The position numbers were made by a program, and so were the translations under genes. From contig SBHH01000320.1 in NCBI GenBank assembly GCA_006226265.1, positions 1-6,012 on the forward strand: DNA of 6,012 nt. The letters run 5' to 3'. The notes under the pieces were generated by a model. The model was not told the DNA's origin. It worked only from the letters and a program-made list of their open reading frames with translations, and made no database searches. This DNA comes from Alphaproteobacteria bacterium. GTDB taxonomy: Bacteria > Pseudomonadota > Alphaproteobacteria > Sneathiellales > Sneathiellaceae. Below are positions 5,638 through 6,012 of the stretch, piece by piece (position 1 is the first letter of the stretch; every line of letters starts with the position of its first letter).

Positions 5638-6012
5638 TCACGCCGCAGCGGCGTCCCGGATCCGTCCGATTGATTGTTCCCGTCCTAGCACGTCGAGAAC
5701 GTCAAAAATTCCTGGCGAAACTGTGGTCCCCGTCAGGGCCGCACGAAGTGGTTGCGCGATTTTGCCCAGTTTCACGGCTTCGGAATCTGCAGCGGCCCGG
5801 ACGACCGCCTCAACAACTTCTAAATTCCAGTTATCCAGCTGTTCCAGTCGCTCGGCAAGCCGTGTGAGTATCCCTTTTGCCTCGTCGGTGAGAAGCTTCT
5901 GGGCCTTATCGTCAAGAACAAGTGGCCGCGCCGCGAACAGGAATGTTGAACTGTCTGCGAGGGATATTACTGATTTTGCGCGTTCTTTCAAGCCGTTCAT
6001 GGCTTTTTCAAG
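5638..6012 (-). CDS. gltX: Glutamyl-tRNA synthetase C-terminal fragment, 5' end outside window
   Basis: GltX attaches glutamate to tRNA-Glu, and in many Alphaproteobacteria also to tRNA-Gln before amidation. The reading frame is open from 6012 to the TGA at 5638-5640, giving 125 residues of the C-terminal anticodon-binding domain. Recognisable family features are the helix around ERAKSVISLADSSTFLF and the block KLGKIAQPLRAALTG followed by TVSPGIFDVLDVLGRE, which is the most conserved part of this domain. The in-frame ATG at 6000 is internal, not the start, because the frame continues upstream with matching sequence. The catalytic HIGH and KMSKS-type motifs lie outside the window. Many Alphaproteobacteria carry two gltX copies, and this fragment cannot tell which one it is. 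It lies 136 bases upstream of gltA in the same direction. Confidence 0.93.
   Translation of the reverse strand, partial: LEKAMNGLKERAKSVISLADSSTFLFAARPLVLDDKAQKLLTDEAKGILTRLAERLEQLDNWNLEVVEAVVRAAADSEAVKLGKIAQPLRAALTGTTVSPGIFDVLDVLGREQSIGRIRDAAAA

Noticed and set aside
5670..5867. 65-codon + strand ORF downstream of the putative antisense promoter
   Set aside because: It is antisense to the conserved GltX C-terminal domain, with no ribosome binding site or recognisable protein features.

Overview
The window comes from an alphaproteobacterial chromosome. It carries most of a lipid A (Raetz pathway) operon on the + strand, facing a gltX-gltA pair on the - strand. Three things point to Alphaproteobacteria: LpxI rather than LpxH performs the UDP-2,3-diacylglucosamine hydrolysis step, the gene order is lpxD-fabZ-lpxA-lpxI-lpxB, and this block converges on gltA with gltX behind it. 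The moderate GC and the protein sequences suggest a marine Rhodospirillales/Sneathiella/Kiloniella-like lineage, but the genus is a guess.

Positions 1-3971 (+ strand) hold the 3' end of lpxD, then fabZ, lpxA, lpxI, lpxB and gloA. The genes are tightly packed: lpxD/fabZ, lpxI/lpxB and lpxB/gloA each overlap by 4 bases (ATGA or GTGA), and lpxA/lpxI overlap by 23-38 bases. The only real gap (669-771) lies between fabZ and lpxA and contains a plausible internal promoter. LpxA, LpxD, LpxI and LpxB carry UDP-GlcNAc towards the lipid A disaccharide. FabZ competes for the same 3-hydroxyacyl-ACP pool and sends it to fatty acid elongation. The last gene, gloA (glyoxalase I), has no role in lipid A synthesis.

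Positions 3972-4199 form a convergent intergenic region. It has a strong intrinsic terminator for the + strand operon and, on the - strand, a doubtful small ORF ending in a membrane segment. Positions 4200-5501 (- strand) encode a full-length type II citrate synthase. Positions 5502-5637 are an AT-rich leader with a dyad centred on TATAAT. Positions 5638-6012 (- strand) encode the C-terminal anticodon-binding part of GltX, cut by the window edge.

The window is mostly core housekeeping sequence. I see no mobile element, CRISPR array, RNA gene or defence system, and nothing that supports an undescribed multi-gene system. The points most worth checking are the small membrane ORF running through the terminator, the perfect 11-bp inverted repeat inside gltA, the dyad and extended -10 upstream of gltA, the gloA coupling, and changes at the NADH-site positions of GltA.
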